From Deltaproteobacteria bacterium (GTDB taxonomy: Bacteria; Desulfobacterota; SM23-61), in the NCBI GenBank assembly GCA_016234425.1, contig JACRCA010000141.1, forward strand, positions 1-7,052: 7,052 nucleotides of DNA, in the 5' to 3' direction. Under the pieces are notes generated by a model that saw nothing but the letters and a program-made list of their open reading frames with translations, did not search any database and was not told where the DNA came from. The translations under genes and the position numbers were made by a program. How positions within the stretch are numbered: the stretch's first letter is position 1; the number at the start of each line of letters is the position of its first letter. Below, piece after piece: positions 1 through 5,170 of the stretch.

Positions 1-165
1 CCCAGGAAGAGGCTGTTTGATCTGTTGGACCGCATGCGTACGCAGCCGGTGATCTGGATATCCAGCCCTCCTGGCTGCGGAAAGACCACCCTGGTGAGCA
101 GCTGCCTCGAGGCCCGAAGGATCTCTTGCCTCTGGTACCAGATAGACGTTGGGGACAAGGAATGA
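1..165 (+). pseudogene. Truncated MalT/BTAD-type transcriptional regulator, ATPase N-terminal fragment
   Basis: The frame is open from the left edge to a TGA at 163-165, giving 54 residues. It contains a Walker A P-loop (SPPGCGKTT, residues 22-30) preceded by RLFDLLDRMRTQPVIWIS and followed by CLWYQIDVGD. This matches the start of the NTPase domain in large MalT/LuxR-type or BTAD-containing regulators, which normally run to about 900-1100 residues and continue past the GD with a further conserved stretch. Here similarity appears to end at about residue 52 and a stop follows two codons later. The true start would lie left of the window. I see a short N-terminal piece of a big regulator cut at about 155-165, next to unrelated AT-richer toxin-antitoxin debris, so a deletion or insertion join is likely. 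Family assignment is by pattern recognition only. Confidence 0.6.
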
Positions 166-228
166 GAGGTTGATATTTTTGAAAAATTGCTCTATTCGGC
201 TATTGATAGGAGAAATGTACTTTACCAT

Positions 229-321
229 AGCGACCGTAGATTTATCCTTATGCTCCATCTTCGAGAGTTCCTCAATCCTCTTAAAGTCCCTATCTCTTAA
301 TCTAAGGCTTATAACGCCCAT
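229..321 (-). pseudogene. Ribbon-helix-helix antitoxin fragment
   Basis: From ATG 321-319 the - strand reads MGVISLRLRDRDFKRIEELS followed by KMEHKDKSTVA. This is the beta-strand plus two-helix pattern of ribbon-helix-helix (CopG/UPF0175-like) antitoxins, which bind DNA as dimers and neutralise a partner toxin, often a PIN nuclease. A strong Shine-Dalgarno AAGGAGG (334-328) sits 6 bases before the ATG, so this was a genuine start. After residue 31 the expected continuation into a C-terminal toxin-binding part is not recognisable. The frame then reads MVKYISPINSRIEQFF (from 228) and stays open, antisense to the regulator fragment, to the left edge. I therefore call a truncated gene. It could still make a short RHH peptide with an unrelated tail. 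Confidence 0.55.
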
Positions 322-324
322 CAG

Positions 325-533
325 ATACCTCCTTCCAGCCTTTCTAACCTCGATAAGCCCTTCTGTGATGAGCGAAGAAATAAGTTTGGCATCAAAAACA
401 TCCTTCTCCAGGCATTCATCTCTTACCTTATAAGGAACGGTTATCTTTACCTCTTTCGCCACAGCTCGTAGAATGTCAATTTTTGCCAATAAGATTAACG
501 TAGAAGAGTCAAAGACTAATTGACTAATTTCAT
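325..533 (-). pseudogene. PIN-domain toxin, frameshifted and C-terminally truncated
   Basis: On the - strand the frame from about 516 reads LVFDSSTLILLAKIDILRAV, then AKEVKITVPYKVRDECLEKD and DAKLISSLITEGLIEV. This is the N-terminal half of a PIN-domain RNase toxin: the first catalytic Asp in FDSSTLI and the Glu in V-x3-ECLEK are in place. The natural start should be ATG at 533-531 (MKLVFDSS), but an 8-bp tandem duplication (514-529 on the + strand) makes it read MKLVN-stop. No other ATG, GTG or TTG opens the shifted frame before an upstream TGA. The C-terminal half with the later acidic residues is missing; after about 57 codons the frame runs directly into the Shine-Dalgarno and start of the antitoxin fragment. 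PIN toxins usually lie downstream of their antitoxin, so this reversed order suggests a deletion between two modules. Confidence 0.65.
514..529. repeat. 8-bp perfect tandem duplication disrupting the PIN start
   Basis: GACTAATT occurs twice back to back (514-521 and 522-529). On the - strand this is AATTAGTC doubled straight after ATGA. Removing one copy restores ATG AAA TTA GTC TTT GAC TCT, a canonical PIN-toxin opening. Confidence 0.85.
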
Positions 534-539
534 GTTTGC

Positions 540-568
540 AAAATACTACAGTTGTAACCCTATGTCAA
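540..568 (-). promoter_or_regulatory. Putative sigma-70 promoter for the PIN remnant
   Basis: On the - strand a perfect -35 TTGACA (568-563) is followed after 17 bases by TATTTT (545-540), a 5/6 match to the -10 consensus. The ATG at 533 lies only 6 bases beyond the -10 box, so a transcript from this promoter would be leaderless or nearly so. Alternatively the match is fortuitous. Confidence 0.4.
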
Positions 569-668
569 CTCAATTCTCCTTATTTTGTCCCGCTTCTTGG
601 ACCTTAGCCCTGCTTCTTTTTGCCTTGGGCCTAATCGATCCTGCAGGATGGCTGGAAGGAATCTCCCC

Positions 669-686
669 GCACTCTTGTGAGAGTGC
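669..686. repeat. Short perfect hairpin
   Basis: GCACTCT (669-675), a 4-base TGTG loop and AGAGTGC (680-686) form a perfect 7-bp stem. No T-tract follows on either strand, so a terminator role is not supported. The function is unknown. Confidence 0.45.
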
Positions 687-790
687 TGGAAGAGGTCGAT
701 TTAAGCGGTAAATAGGATGAATGGGTGGGAATCTTGATTCAAGTTTAACTTTATGTTAACGTCTTTTCAAAATGAAGAAGCATTCACCCA

Positions 791-868
791 TCAGCTTTCA
801 GCTATCAAAGAAAGGGCCGCATCATGCTGAAAAGGGTTTATTGCTGAGTGCTGATAGCTGAATGTTGA
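791..868. repeat. Imperfect 17-bp inverted repeat
   Basis: The arm at 791-807 and the arm at 852-868 are reverse complements at 15 of 17 positions, with an uninterrupted 11-bp core TTCAGCTATCA / TGATAGCTGAA (797-807 and 852-862). They are separated by 44 bases. The right arm reaches to 12 bases before the ATG of the flavoprotein gene and so covers part of its leader. It resembles simple-word intergenic palindromes and could be a small mobile or structural element. Confidence 0.7.
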
Positions 869-879
869 AAGGCTCATCT

Positions 880-1524
880 ATGATTCAAATTTTAGCCATT
901 GCGGGAAGCCCGGTGAAAGAAGGAAACACTGAAGCTCTTCTCCAGGAAGCACTCAGCGTTACTTCCTCCGATCCAGAGGTTCGAACTGAGGTCTTTAATC
1001 TTTCGGGTTGGCAGATCGAAGGCTGCCGGCACTGCAACTGGTGCTTAAAGAATCAGAGCCCGGGGAAATTCTGCAAAATCTCTGACGGAATGGACGAAAT
1101 CTATCCTGCGCTGGAACAGGCCGATGTGATCATCCTGGCTACGCCCGTACACATCGGCCGGATGTCTGGTTTGATGGCCAATATGATTGACCGGATGCGC
1201 GTGTTTGTCTATGGTAAGTGGCATCGAGGAAAGCTAAAAGATAAGGTCGGAGGAGTGCTGGTCGTAGGCTTTCTTCGACATGGAGGCTTGGAAATGACCC
1301 TCAACATTCTCAACAGCACTTTTGCCCTCTTCAACATGATTCCCGTGGGGCGAGGCGGGTTGGCTTTAACAAGCCTCGATGGAAAAGGAAAGGTGACCAA
1401 GGGAGTGCGGCACATGGTAATGGAAGATGCCTTTGGCCTCTCCTCAGCAAAAGAGGTGATCCAGCGGGCTGTAGAGATTGCCAGGATTATCCAGGCAGGA
1501 AAAAAAGCCTTAAAAAGTGCCTAA
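880..1524 (+). CDS. Iron-sulfur flavoprotein-like NAD(P)H-dependent FMN oxidoreductase
   Basis: The protein has 214 residues and a flavodoxin-like fold of the NADPH-dependent FMN reductase / iron-sulfur flavoprotein (Isf) family. Visible are the opening strand ILAIAGSP and the FMN-phosphate loop GSPVKEGNTE (residues 9-18). A cysteine set C49-x2-C52-x2-C55-x9-C65 could hold a [4Fe-4S] cluster. ATPVHIGRMSGLMANMIDRM (88-107) is the second flavin-binding region. In Isf proteins the cluster passes electrons between ferredoxin and FMN in anaerobes. I prefer the start at 880: the core fold begins there and AAAGG lies upstream at normal distance. The alternative ATG at 862 adds MLKGSS and lies inside the inverted repeat. 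The gene is monocistronic or the head of the + strand group; 206 bases separate it from the next gene. The substrate cannot be read from sequence. Confidence 0.8.
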   Translation: MIQILAIAGSPVKEGNTEALLQEALSVTSSDPEVRTEVFNLSGWQIEGCRHCNWCLKNQSPGKFCKISDGMDEIYPALEQADVIILATPVHIGRMSGLMANMIDRMRVFVYGKWHRGKLKDKVGGVLVVGFLRHGGLEMTLNILNSTFALFNMIPVGRGGLALTSLDGKGKVTKGVRHMVMEDAFGLSSAKEVIQRAVEIARIIQAGKKALKSA

Positions 1525-1542
1525 AGTGCGAAAATCCGAAAT

Positions 1543-1671
1543 CCGAATATCGAAATGCGAAACAAACCCTAAATCCAAATGATCAAATTTTCTAAACCTG
1601 CTTATTCCCGAGTTCAGAATTTTGGATTTCGGTCATTTTAACTTGTTTCGAATTTCGGGTTTCGTGCTTCG
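1543..1671. repeat. CGAAA-rich imperfect palindromic intergenic element
   Basis: The spacer between the flavoprotein and dehydrogenase genes is built from repeated CGAAA/TTTCG words. A left arm (about 1543-1590) and a right arm (about 1619-1671) are partly reverse complementary. The best segment is 1551-1565 against 1643-1657, 14 of 15 bases. The AT-rich centre (1590-1618) would form the loop. It has no coding potential. The shape fits a small non-autonomous repeat or a structured spacer; whether it terminates transcription is unclear because no T-tract follows it. Confidence 0.6.
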
Positions 1672-1730
1672 AATTTAGCAGCTGTAAAGTACTTAAAATT
1701 GAAAAGTCATATGGAAAGGAGAAAAGGAAA

Positions 1731-2603
1731 ATGGAGATCAAGAAAATTTTTGTCGTAGGTGCAGGACTTATGGGTAGCGGGATCGCCCAGGTTTCTGCTC
1801 AGGCTGGTTACACCGTGGTCATGCGGGATATAGCGGACGAGGCCTTGAAGAAGGGGATGGATTCCATCCGCTGGTCTGTGAAGAAGTTTGTCGAAAAAGG
1901 AACCATCAAGGAGTCTGAGGAGACGGTCATCGGGCGGATCACTCCCACGACAGATATGAGAATGGGTAAGGACGCTGAACTGGTGATCGAGGCCATTTTC
2001 GAGCAATTGGACGTTAAGCAAAAAGTTTTCAAAGAGTTGGATGCTTTGTGCAAACCTGAGGCCATTCTGGCTACGAATACCTCTGCGCTTCCGATCAGCG
2101 AGATTGCTGCGGTTACCCAACGCCCGGAAAAAGTGGTTGGGACACATTTTTTTAGTCCTGTGCCCATGATGCGTATCGTTGAAATCGTCAAGGGACTTCT
2201 GACTTCTGAAGAAACTTTAGCCATAGCCCAGAAGTATGTTCTCTCTTTGGGGAAAGAGTATATTACCGTGCAAAAAGATGTAGCGGGGTTTGCCCTGAAC
2301 CGCATCAATATTCCTTCCACTCTGGAGGCCATCCGTCTGGTGGAAGCGGGTGTGGCCACGCCAGAAGACATTGACAAGGGGATGCGCCTGGGATTTGGCC
2401 GGCCCATGGGGCCCTTCGAGACCAATGACTTGACCGGCTTGGACGTCTCCTTGAACGCGGCTTTGAACATCTACAATGAAACCAAGGATCCCAAATTCTG
2501 GCCGCCAGCACTCATGTTCCGCAAAGTGAAAGCCGGGCACTTGGGACGGAAGACCGGTCGCGGTTGGTATGAGTATACGCCAGAGGGCAAGAAAAAATCT
2601 TGA
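1731..2603 (+). CDS. 3-hydroxyacyl-CoA (3-hydroxybutyryl-CoA) dehydrogenase
   Basis: A 290-residue cytoplasmic enzyme that interconverts 3-hydroxyacyl-CoA and 3-oxoacyl-CoA with NAD(H), in beta-oxidation or butyrate-type metabolism. The N-terminal Rossmann motif GAGLMGSGIAQ (10-20) binds the dinucleotide. Catalytic residues are recognisable by family spacing: S118 (NTSALPISEIA), H139 (GTHFFSP), E151 (RIVEIV) and N190 (GFALNRI). The C-terminal helical domain carries the usual RPMGPFETNDLTGLDV (224-239) and ends with GRKTGRGWYEY. Length matches stand-alone Hbd/PaaH/FadB2 enzymes. The common HFFNP motif is HFFSP here (S142), a mild variation. Shine-Dalgarno AAAGGAG (1715-1721) is 9 bases before the ATG. 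The stop is 11 bases from the next gene's start, so the two are almost certainly co-transcribed. Chain-length preference is not evident. Confidence 0.93.
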   Translation: MEIKKIFVVGAGLMGSGIAQVSAQAGYTVVMRDIADEALKKGMDSIRWSVKKFVEKGTIKESEETVIGRITPTTDMRMGKDAELVIEAIFEQLDVKQKVFKELDALCKPEAILATNTSALPISEIAAVTQRPEKVVGTHFFSPVPMMRIVEIVKGLLTSEETLAIAQKYVLSLGKEYITVQKDVAGFALNRINIPSTLEAIRLVEAGVATPEDIDKGMRLGFGRPMGPFETNDLTGLDVSLNAALNIYNETKDPKFWPPALMFRKVKAGHLGRKTGRGWYEYTPEGKKKS

Positions 2604-2610
2604 GGGAGGA
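2604..2610 (+). promoter_or_regulatory. Shine-Dalgarno that sets the OYE start
   Basis: GGGAGGA lies 4 bases before the ATG at 2615 and directly after the dehydrogenase stop (2601-2603). It supports the ATG over an in-frame TTG at 2600, which would overlap the previous gene. Confidence 0.7.
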
Positions 2611-2614
2611 TAAA

Positions 2615-4615
2615 ATGCTGAAGATGCTCTTTACCCCCATCAAAGTCGGGAAAATGGAACTCAAAAACCGCATGGTGATGCCCGCCATGCATTACCTCCC
2701 TTCATGGGATGGGATGCTCCTGCCACACCACACCGATTACTTCGTGGAACGCGCCAGAGGGGGCGTAGCCATGATCATCATCGGGGGCTGCACCATCGAC
2801 GAATACAGTGGGGCCCCGAATATGATCAGCGTCCGGGACGACAAATTCATCCCCGCTCTATCCGCACTTGCCAAAGCGGTTCAAGGCCACGGGGCCAAGA
2901 TTGCCGCCCAGCTTTACCACGCCGGGCGGTACACTCATTCCATGCTCATCGGTGGCAAGCAGCCGATCTCTTCCTCGTCTGTGCGTTCAAAATTCACTGG
3001 TGAGACTCCCCGGGAGCTATCTATCCCGGAGATCAAGCAAGTCCAGAGAAATTTTGCCCTGGCAGCCGCAAGGGTCAAACGGGCGGGCTTTGACGCGGTG
3101 GAGGTCATCGCTTCGGCCGGTTACCTGATCAGCCAGTTTCTTTCTCCCATTGTGAACAAACGAAAGGATGAATACGGCGGGGACTATGAAAATCGCATGC
3201 GGTTCGGCTTGGAAGTGGCCCGGGGAATTCGCCAGGAGGTGGGCCCTGACTTTCCGATTATTTTCCGGGTGGCTGGAAATGAGTTTATGGAGGGAGGATT
3301 AGAAAATAAAGAGGCGCAGGTTTTTTGTCGGGAGCTGGAAAGGGCTGGAGTGGACATGATCAATGTCACCGGCGGCTGGCATGAAACCCGCGTTCCTCAA
3401 ATTACTATGGGTCTGCCCCGCGGCGGGTTCGCCTACCTGGCTCAGGGCATCAAACAAGCGGTCTCCATTCCGGTCATGGCCTGTAACCGCATCAACGATC
3501 CTCTCCTGGCTGACCAGATCCTCCGCGATGGCCAGGCCGATCTCATCGGCTTCGCTCGGGGCTTGATCGCGGACCCAGAACTTCCCAACAAAGCTATGGG
3601 GGGGCGTTTCGACGAAATCAATTACTGCATCGCCTGCAACCAGGGATGCTTTGATCCCATTTTCGACCAAAAGCCCGTGACCTGTTTGGTCAATGCCCGG
3701 GCGGGCGCGGAGGGAAAGCTGACCGTCGAGCCAACAACCCGGAAGAAAAAAGTTATGGTCGTCGGCGGAGGGCCAGCAGGCCTGGAAGCGGCCCGAGTCG
3801 CTGCTTTGCGGGGCCACAAGGTTTGCCTCTACGAAAAAGGTGGAAAGCTGGGTGGGCAACTTCACTTGGCTGCTGTCCCTCCGGAGAGGGGCGAGTTCCT
3901 CACTTTCGTGAGGTACTTAGAAAATCAACTAAGAAAGCTGAACGTGGCCGTGCACACCCGAACTGAAGTTACTCCCTGGCATATCAAGCTGGAAAATCCT
4001 GATGCCGTCGTTGTAGCCACTGGGGCAGAACCCCTCCAGCCTGACATCAAAGGAGTGGACAGACCCAACGTGATCGCAGCCTGGGACGTACTCTCTGGCA
4101 AAGTAGATACGGGAAAAGAAGTGATCATCATCGGTGGTGGAGCCGTGGGATTAGAAACAGCCCTTTTCCTGGCCCGAAAAGGAACCATCGACGCCGAAAC
4201 CCTGCATTTTCTGATGTTCAACCAGGCCGAGAGTTTGCAGACTTTGAATTCCCTTCTCTTTCGGGGATTGAAAAAGATTACCGTGGTGGAGATGCTTAAA
4301 AAACTTGGACAAGATATCGGCACCAGCACCCGCTGGACCATCATTCAGGATTTGGCACGGTTGGGCGTTAAGACCATGACGAACGCTCTGGCCAAAGAGA
4401 TAACAGCCGAAGGTTTGATCGTCGATCGCGAGGGCCAGCAAGAACTTATCCGCGGAGAGACGGTGGTTATTGCCACTGGCGCAAAAGCAGTTAATAGTCT
4501 CTATGAAGACTTAAAAGACCACATCAAGGAGATCTACCTCATTGGGGATGCGAAAAATCCCCGCAAAGCTCTTGAGGCAGTGGCTGAAGGCCTGGCTGTC
4601 GGAAGAACTATATAA
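2615..4615 (+). CDS. FMN/[4Fe-4S]/FAD NADH oxidoreductase, 2,4-dienoyl-CoA reductase / 2-enoate reductase type
   Basis: A 666-residue two-part enzyme. Residues 1-370 form an old-yellow-enzyme TIM barrel. It shows AQLYHAGR (98-105), the proton-donor Tyr in AGYLISQFL (Y170) and the paired His in GGWHETR (H256), as in FadH. FMN-phosphate loop IGFARGLIADPELPNK spans 311-326. Four cysteines C338-x2-C341-x3-C345-x11-C357 bind a [4Fe-4S] cluster. Residues 378-666 form a FAD/NAD(P)H module with GGGPAGLEAA (384-393) and GGGAVGLETA (507-516). The family takes electrons from NAD(P)H through FAD, cluster and FMN to an activated C=C bond. Pairing with a hydroxyacyl-CoA dehydrogenase points to enoyl/dienoyl-CoA or 2-enoate substrates, but steroid, bile-acid and other roles exist in the family. 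Length is typical. The convergent hairpin at 4619 follows just 3 bases after the stop. Confidence 0.88.
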   Translation: MLKMLFTPIKVGKMELKNRMVMPAMHYLPSWDGMLLPHHTDYFVERARGGVAMIIIGGCTIDEYSGAPNMISVRDDKFIPALSALAKAVQGHGAKIAAQLYHAGRYTHSMLIGGKQPISSSSVRSKFTGETPRELSIPEIKQVQRNFALAAARVKRAGFDAVEVIASAGYLISQFLSPIVNKRKDEYGGDYENRMRFGLEVARGIRQEVGPDFPIIFRVAGNEFMEGGLENKEAQVFCRELERAGVDMINVTGGWHETRVPQITMGLPRGGFAYLAQGIKQAVSIPVMACNRINDPLLADQILRDGQADLIGFARGLIADPELPNKAMGGRFDEINYCIACNQGCFDPIFDQKPVTCLVNARAGAEGKLTVEPTTRKKKVMVVGGGPAGLEAARVAALRGHKVCLYEKGGKLGGQLHLAAVPPERGEFLTFVRYLENQLRKLNVAVHTRTEVTPWHIKLENPDAVVVATGAEPLQPDIKGVDRPNVIAAWDVLSGKVDTGKEVIIIGGGAVGLETALFLARKGTIDAETLHFLMFNQAESLQTLNSLLFRGLKKITVVEMLKKLGQDIGTSTRWTIIQDLARLGVKTMTNALAKEITAEGLIVDREGQQELIRGETVVIATGAKAVNSLYEDLKDHIKEIYLIGDAKNPRKALEAVAEGLAVGRTI

Positions 4616-4618
4616 AAA

Positions 4619-4684
4619 CAGTGTGAGTGTCCGTGTGAGTGTGAGTAAAAAAAGATAAGACACTCACACTGATCACTCACACTG
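4619..4684. terminator. Double-armed hairpin between convergent genes, likely bidirectional terminator
   Basis: CAGTGTGAGTG (4619-4629) pairs with CACTCACACTG (4674-4684), and GTGTGAGTGT (4633-4642) pairs with ACACTCACAC (4660-4669). The internal loop is TCC/TGAT and the A-rich apical loop spans 4643-4659. On the - strand the stem is followed at once by TTTTTATA, a good intrinsic-terminator tail for the Nfu group. The + strand side has only a weak CTTCTTT, so it may serve the OYE gene less well. Confidence 0.7.
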
Positions 4685-4692
4685 ACCCTTCT

Positions 4693-4911
4693 TTAAACTG
4701 CGATGACTTCCTTGATTTCCGGGATTTGGGCTTTGAGGCGGGCTTCCACGCCCCGCTTCAAGGTAAGCTGAGACATGGGACAGGATCCGCACGCCCCTAC
4801 TAATTTTACCTTGACCACTCCGTCCTGAACGTCGATTAGCTCGATGTTCCCGCCGTCACCCTGAAGAAAAGGGCGGATTTCATCGATGGCCTTTTCTACT
4901 TTTTCCCGCAT
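4693..4911 (-). CDS. NifU C-terminal-like (Nfu) iron-sulfur cluster scaffold/carrier
   Basis: A 72-residue stand-alone NifU C-terminal domain, cytoplasmic, that carries or transfers [4Fe-4S] clusters to client proteins as a dimer. The hallmark is C41-G-S-C44 in GACGSCPMSQLTLKRGVE (39-56). The N-terminal helix VEKAIDEIRPFLQGDGGNIEL, ending in the typical QGDGGN motif, precedes it. The length is normal for short anaerobe Nfu proteins that lack the A-type domain of NfuA. Shine-Dalgarno AAGGAG (4923-4918) is 6 bases before the ATG. It is the last gene of a three-gene - strand group after a DUF1858 protein and a ferredoxin; several neighbours here, including the ferredoxin and the OYE, carry Fe-S clusters that would need such a carrier. 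Confidence 0.92.
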   Translation of the reverse strand: MREKVEKAIDEIRPFLQGDGGNIELIDVQDGVVKVKLVGACGSCPMSQLTLKRGVEARLKAQIPEIKEVIAV

Positions 4912-4949
4912 CGTTTACTCCTTTTAAAATTTCTATGGATTAAAACCTC

Positions 4950-4962
4950 GCCCCTTAGGGGC
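4950..4962 (-). terminator. Weak hairpin between ferredoxin and nfu, possible attenuator
   Basis: GCCCC, a 3-base TAA loop and GGGGC form a 5-bp GC-only stem. Four bases later on the - strand comes TTTTAA. It lies in the 75-base gap between the ferredoxin stop and the Nfu start, upstream of the Nfu Shine-Dalgarno. It could partly terminate transcription or define an mRNA processing end. Confidence 0.35.
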
Positions 4963-4986
4963 TCAGATCCGCCGTTTCTCCTCCCT

Positions 4987-5157
4987 TTATTCTGGGACGC
5001 ATGCTTCCACAGGGCATACATCGGCACAGGTAGCACAATCGGTGCACAAATCGGGATTGATCACATATTTTGGGTCTCCCTCACTGATGGCCTCGGCCGG
5101 GCATTCTTCCTTGCAGGTTCCGCACATAATGCAATCATCGGTAATCTTATGCGCCAT
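4987..5157 (-). CDS. 2[4Fe-4S] ferredoxin (56 residues)
   Basis: A short gene reading MAHKITDDCIMCGTCKEECP, followed by a second half ending in VPE. Two classical cluster motifs are present: C9-x2-C12-x2-C15-x3-C19-P and C38-x2-C41-x2-C44-x3-C48-P, plus an extra Cys at 53. This is a complete clostridial-type bacterial ferredoxin, the low-potential cytoplasmic electron carrier of anaerobes. Length (55-60 residues) is exactly typical. AGGGAG (5170-5165) lies 7 bases before the ATG, within the 13-base gap after the DUF1858 gene. It is the middle gene of the DUF1858-ferredoxin-Nfu group. A plausible but unproven partner is the iron-sulfur flavoprotein on the other strand. Confidence 0.93.
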   Translation of the reverse strand: MAHKITDDCIMCGTCKEECPAEAISEGDPKYVINPDLCTDCATCADVCPVEACVPE

Positions 5158-5170
5158 CTCTCCGCTCCCT

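Larger units (their letters stand above)
534..879. other. Intergenic region without a convincing gene
   Basis: No reading frame here resembles a protein. A 63-codon + strand frame (520-711) opens with TTG, has no ribosome binding site and shows no domain. The stretch holds a - strand promoter candidate (540-568), a 7-bp hairpin (669-686), a small palindrome CTTGATTCAAG (733-743) and the inverted repeat 791-868. TTGATT, 17 bases and TAACGT (starting at 734) is a poor promoter match for the downstream + strand flavoprotein gene. Confidence 0.5.

Noticed and set aside
149..433. 94-codon + strand reading frame opposite the PIN/RHH remnants
   Set aside because: It has no recognisable domain or ribosome binding site, and the opposite strand explains the stretch with PIN and RHH motifs.
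520..711. 63-codon + strand reading frame with a hydrophobic stretch
   Set aside because: TTG start, no Shine-Dalgarno, no family resemblance, and it spans the - strand promoter and a hairpin.
1671..1699. Promoter with -10 TAAAAT (1694-1699) before the dehydrogenase gene
   Set aside because: No acceptable -35 box is found at 16-18 bases upstream, and the AT-rich context makes chance matches likely.
1707..2147. - strand frames inside the dehydrogenase gene
   Set aside because: They are antisense shadows of a clearly coding, motif-complete gene.
4619..4684. CRISPR-like short repeats (GTGTGAGTGT copies)
   Set aside because: Only two copies per arm with a 2-base or shorter gap and inverted partners; there are no spacers, so it is a hairpin.
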